Position numbers and translations under genes: made by a program. Below are positions 61,186 through 64,000 of a DNA stretch of 64,000 bases, piece after piece. This DNA comes from Schistosoma mansoni (Eukaryota > Platyhelminthes > Trematoda > Strigeidida > Schistosomatidae): assembly GCF_000237925.1 (NCBI RefSeq), contig NC_031502.1, positions 11,148,630-11,212,629 on the forward strand, written 5' to 3'. The first letter of the stretch is position 1; every line of letters begins with the position of its first letter. Under the pieces are notes generated by a model. That model ran no database searches and was not told where the DNA came from. It was given only the letters and a program-made list of their open reading frames with translations.

Positions 61186-61627
61186 AAGGCAATATCGGGG
61201 CGATCCTAACAGGAAGTACATATACCAATAAGAGATTGATCAGCAGCAGTCCTAAACATCAATAGGGAGATTCAAACAAAACAAAATGGATTGAGACTTT
61301 GCCCGATTTGCGCAAGCTAGTGACTATCAGGACTCAGTAGCTAAATGGTAACGTGATAGCATTGAAGCGAACGTTACTGAGTTCAAGTTCCGGAGTGAAC
61401 ATCAACTCTGAGATACAGGTACATCCATCTGACAAGTCCTAAACAGGACAAAACGCGCTTCTTGGATTCCACTACTAGCCACTATTCATCTTTGCTTATA
61501 ATGTTTGCGAATTAAGGTAATATCGAGTCAATCAGCACAGGATGCACACAAGCAAATAAGAGACTGATCAATTGCAGTCCTAAACATCAATGGAATGATT
61601 CAAACAAAGCAAAATGCGATTATTATT
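61186..61627 (+). repeat. Sm-alpha-like SINE, about 1.3 tandem units
   Basis: GATTATTATT at 61186-61195 and 61618-61627 may be target-site duplications. Inside, a tail fragment is followed by a full unit; ATTAAGG(C/T)AATATCG recurs with a spacing of about 318 bp. The unit has a tRNA-like Pol III promoter: TAGCTAAATGGTA (A box, 61338-61350) and GAGTTCAAGTTCC (B box, 61379-61391). Sm-alpha is the schistosome short repeat known to combine such a promoter with a hammerhead. Confidence 0.75.
61421..61470 (+). ncRNA. decayed hammerhead motif of the Sm-alpha-like unit
   Basis: ATCCA/TGGAT stem I and GTCC/GGAC stem II persist, but CTGACAA replaces CUGANGA, CAAAAC replaces GAAAC, and the cleavage triplet is TTC. 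Three core-region changes make activity unlikely. Confidence 0.65.
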
Positions 61628-64000
61628 CCTGTTATGATCATTATTATGTTGCTCGTTGCTGACCATTCTTTATTGACATCATGATATCTTCAGACTTACT
61701 GTGAATTCCAAGTTTTTAAACCCTGATACTACTGACTGAAGTTTTATTCTTATTTTTACCTTTCAATACATGGTGAACAAACACTAAGAATTCATTCATT
61801 CCAATATTTGTTTAGACTAAAATTCATTTTATTGGTTATTTCTAAATCATAGTAACATGATTATTTTTATATTTCAGATATTTCCTTAGTTGTTTAAGTG
61901 TATTCCTTTATCTGTATATCATAACATTTCGAGCACAACTCTCGTATTTATCAATTGTTTGCTAGAAATAATTTATCATAGAAATATTGTTTTAATTAAT
62001 AGTTAAAAATAGGGCAAATAATTTGCATTTCTATACAAAATTTCAGATGAGAATAAAGATGACGATGGTGATAACGATGATGATGGTGATGATGATGTTA
62101 ATGAGTAGAAGGGTAAATAAAATGAACGCTGTAATATAATGTGTTTCATTGATGTAATCAAAGACTGTGCTATATCTCCTAACATACATATTGCTTGTGT
62201 GTAATAGTGTGTACAACATAGATAACATACTGTAATAACTAACAATGAAAATGAATGACTAATGATTATGTAATAAATATTGTATATATATGATTAAAGG
62301 TTACATGGATTAAGTTTTAATATTTTTTTGGTTTTTGTTTTTGTTGCAAACATCCATAGTCTATATAACACATATAAATCTTACATTATATTTTATATAT
62401 ATACAAGTAAATATGAACCTTCATATCCTTCATAATAATATACACAGAATTACATAATAATAGTCAAATGACTGAGGAGAATAAAAACAATATTAATCAT
62501 GACTAAAAGGAATTTCTATTAATAGATTCATCAATTGAACATGATATAGGATATATGTAATTTGCATAATATACCTAAAAATACATAAACATATACATGT
62601 ATATACATATATATATCATATGTCTAAATATAAAAATTATACATTTGCATATTTTACCCATATATTATTTGTGTACAATTTGATGTCATTAGTTTATTAA
62701 CGAATTATCTTCGGTAATATTATTTTTGTCTTAAATTGTATGTTTCGATGGAAGATTCCAATTTATTTAATGATCTATAGGGTTTGAAAGATTAAAAACG
62801 AAATTCAGGGTAAAATATGATCTGAGTTCAAGGTACACAAAGTTGTAAGATAGTTGTTGTAAAAATAGTAGCTATAAAATTTTGAGATAAATATTGTCAT
62901 GAATTGACTTCGGTAATCGTCCATGATAAACCACGAAGTATTAGAAAACTGTTTTATCCTCATTTGGTTCCATTTAGTTGTGCGGACTAATAATTTTCTC
63001 AGGATTTTAGTGCCTTATATTTTGATTACTGAATCAGTCAATATACCATGGTCTGAATTTATAAATTAGGTTAATTAGTGATATAATACAACAATAATTT
63101 GATCTCATAAGTGATACTTATGACCCTCTAAATATTTCTGAATTCTCACTAGAACGTTCAAAATTTACCTCGAAATTAATCACAAATGTATCATATACGA
63201 AGTGAACGCGTCACAACTAATTGACTAATACAATAATGGTAATATTCGAACATTTCATGTAAATAAAACTTGAGTCAAAAAGGAATTGAATTTAGTGGCC
63301 ACCTATATAATAACTTTGTAGTCCTACCTATGAACTTGATGATTTGATGACACTTAAAACTTCAAATCAATGTTAACTAATTACTTAAATTCAGTTATAG
63401 AACCACTGATGTATCTATTTATTTTTTGACAGATTTTGAGTTGAAATATTATTTTTTCATGTCTGACCAAGTAAATAAGCCATAAATTTGCAGTTTTTAG
63501 AAATTAGCGACACATACATATTTAGTTATGACATTAAGCTGATGAATTCATAGTTAACAGTTGAAAGCTTTAGGTCGGGTTTTGTACTACTTGACGATCA
63601 TTAATAAAGTATATCTTCAATCACAAGGAAGATTAAGCTTCTCACAATACTTGGAATTAAATCACCCATATAATATTCAGATATAATATCCTTTAGTTGT
63701 ACAAACGACTACTTAGTGATCGATTTGAGCAAATGAAATGTATGTATTATAAATTGGTATACTGGCTCAAATTAATGGAGATACTTTTATGCAAACACTT
63801 AGTGAAATAATATATAGTAATTATTAAGCTTATAATCAGCAGCAAATATGTTTATTTATCTCTAACTGTTATCAGAAAAGCGAAGAAGCATATTTCGAAT
63901 AATTCGTCGTATAAAATGAATATACTGATTAAGAAAACACTAAACGAAGTGTTATCGTTTTCTTTTTTATAAAAGAAGTTGCTAAGTGTTTCCCTATAGA
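61628..64000. other. AT-rich intergenic stretch, GAT-rich microsatellite
   Basis: Only a GATGAT/GGTGAT-type repeat at about 62050-62100 and short TA-rich tracts (for example about 62597-62620) stand out. No gene recognised to the window end. Confidence 0.5.

Noticed and set aside
1-64000. CRISPR array, operon or bacterial insert
   Set aside because: No regularly spaced direct repeats, no compact gene strings, and the spliced forkhead gene and repeat content are those of an animal genome.

Overview
The window looks like nuclear DNA of a blood fluke (Schistosoma, probably not further resolvable by eye). The signs are an AT-rich genome with very long non-coding stretches, 34 and 37 nt introns at the 5' end of a gene followed by kilobase introns, RTE and CR1-type LINE debris, a BEL/Pao (Sinbad-like) element, and many tRNA-derived short repeats carrying hammerhead-ribozyme motifs of the schistosome Sm-alpha type. 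A 222-base run of N at 36465-36686 shows this is a draft assembly.

Layout. 1-15 kb is a repeat graveyard: a dispersed repeat at the left end, a 38 bp cloning-vector polylinker (907-944), LINE fragments on the minus strand (3859-4205 and 4805-5500), a duplicated short repeat (about 6390-6930), and a broken minus-strand BEL/Pao element (about 10.1-14.45 kb) flanked by near-identical inverted repeats of 188 bp. 16.7-32.8 kb holds the only host gene I can support: a five-exon plus-strand FoxJ1 forkhead transcription factor of about 1053 residues. It has the N-terminal DDSLTSL motif, a forkhead domain split by a 9,055 bp intron just before the recognition helix, and a long Ser/Asn-rich, acidic C-terminal part. 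32.8-64 kb has no recognisable host gene. It contains the sequence gap, a 650 bp RTE insertion with clear 11 bp target-site duplications (42054-42703), a CR1-type LINE relic (about 59.8-60.8 kb), simple repeats, and about ten copies of two related short repeat families.

The FoxJ1 product is expected to switch on motile-cilium genes. The rest of the window is transposon-derived. The most unusual signal is that the tRNA/hammerhead short repeats repeatedly occur as inverted (palindromic) dimers or as tiny fold-back units. Several of these sit inside a single pair of 10-15 bp target-site duplications, so each seems to have arrived as one event. All family calls are from reading the sequence; no database search was run.
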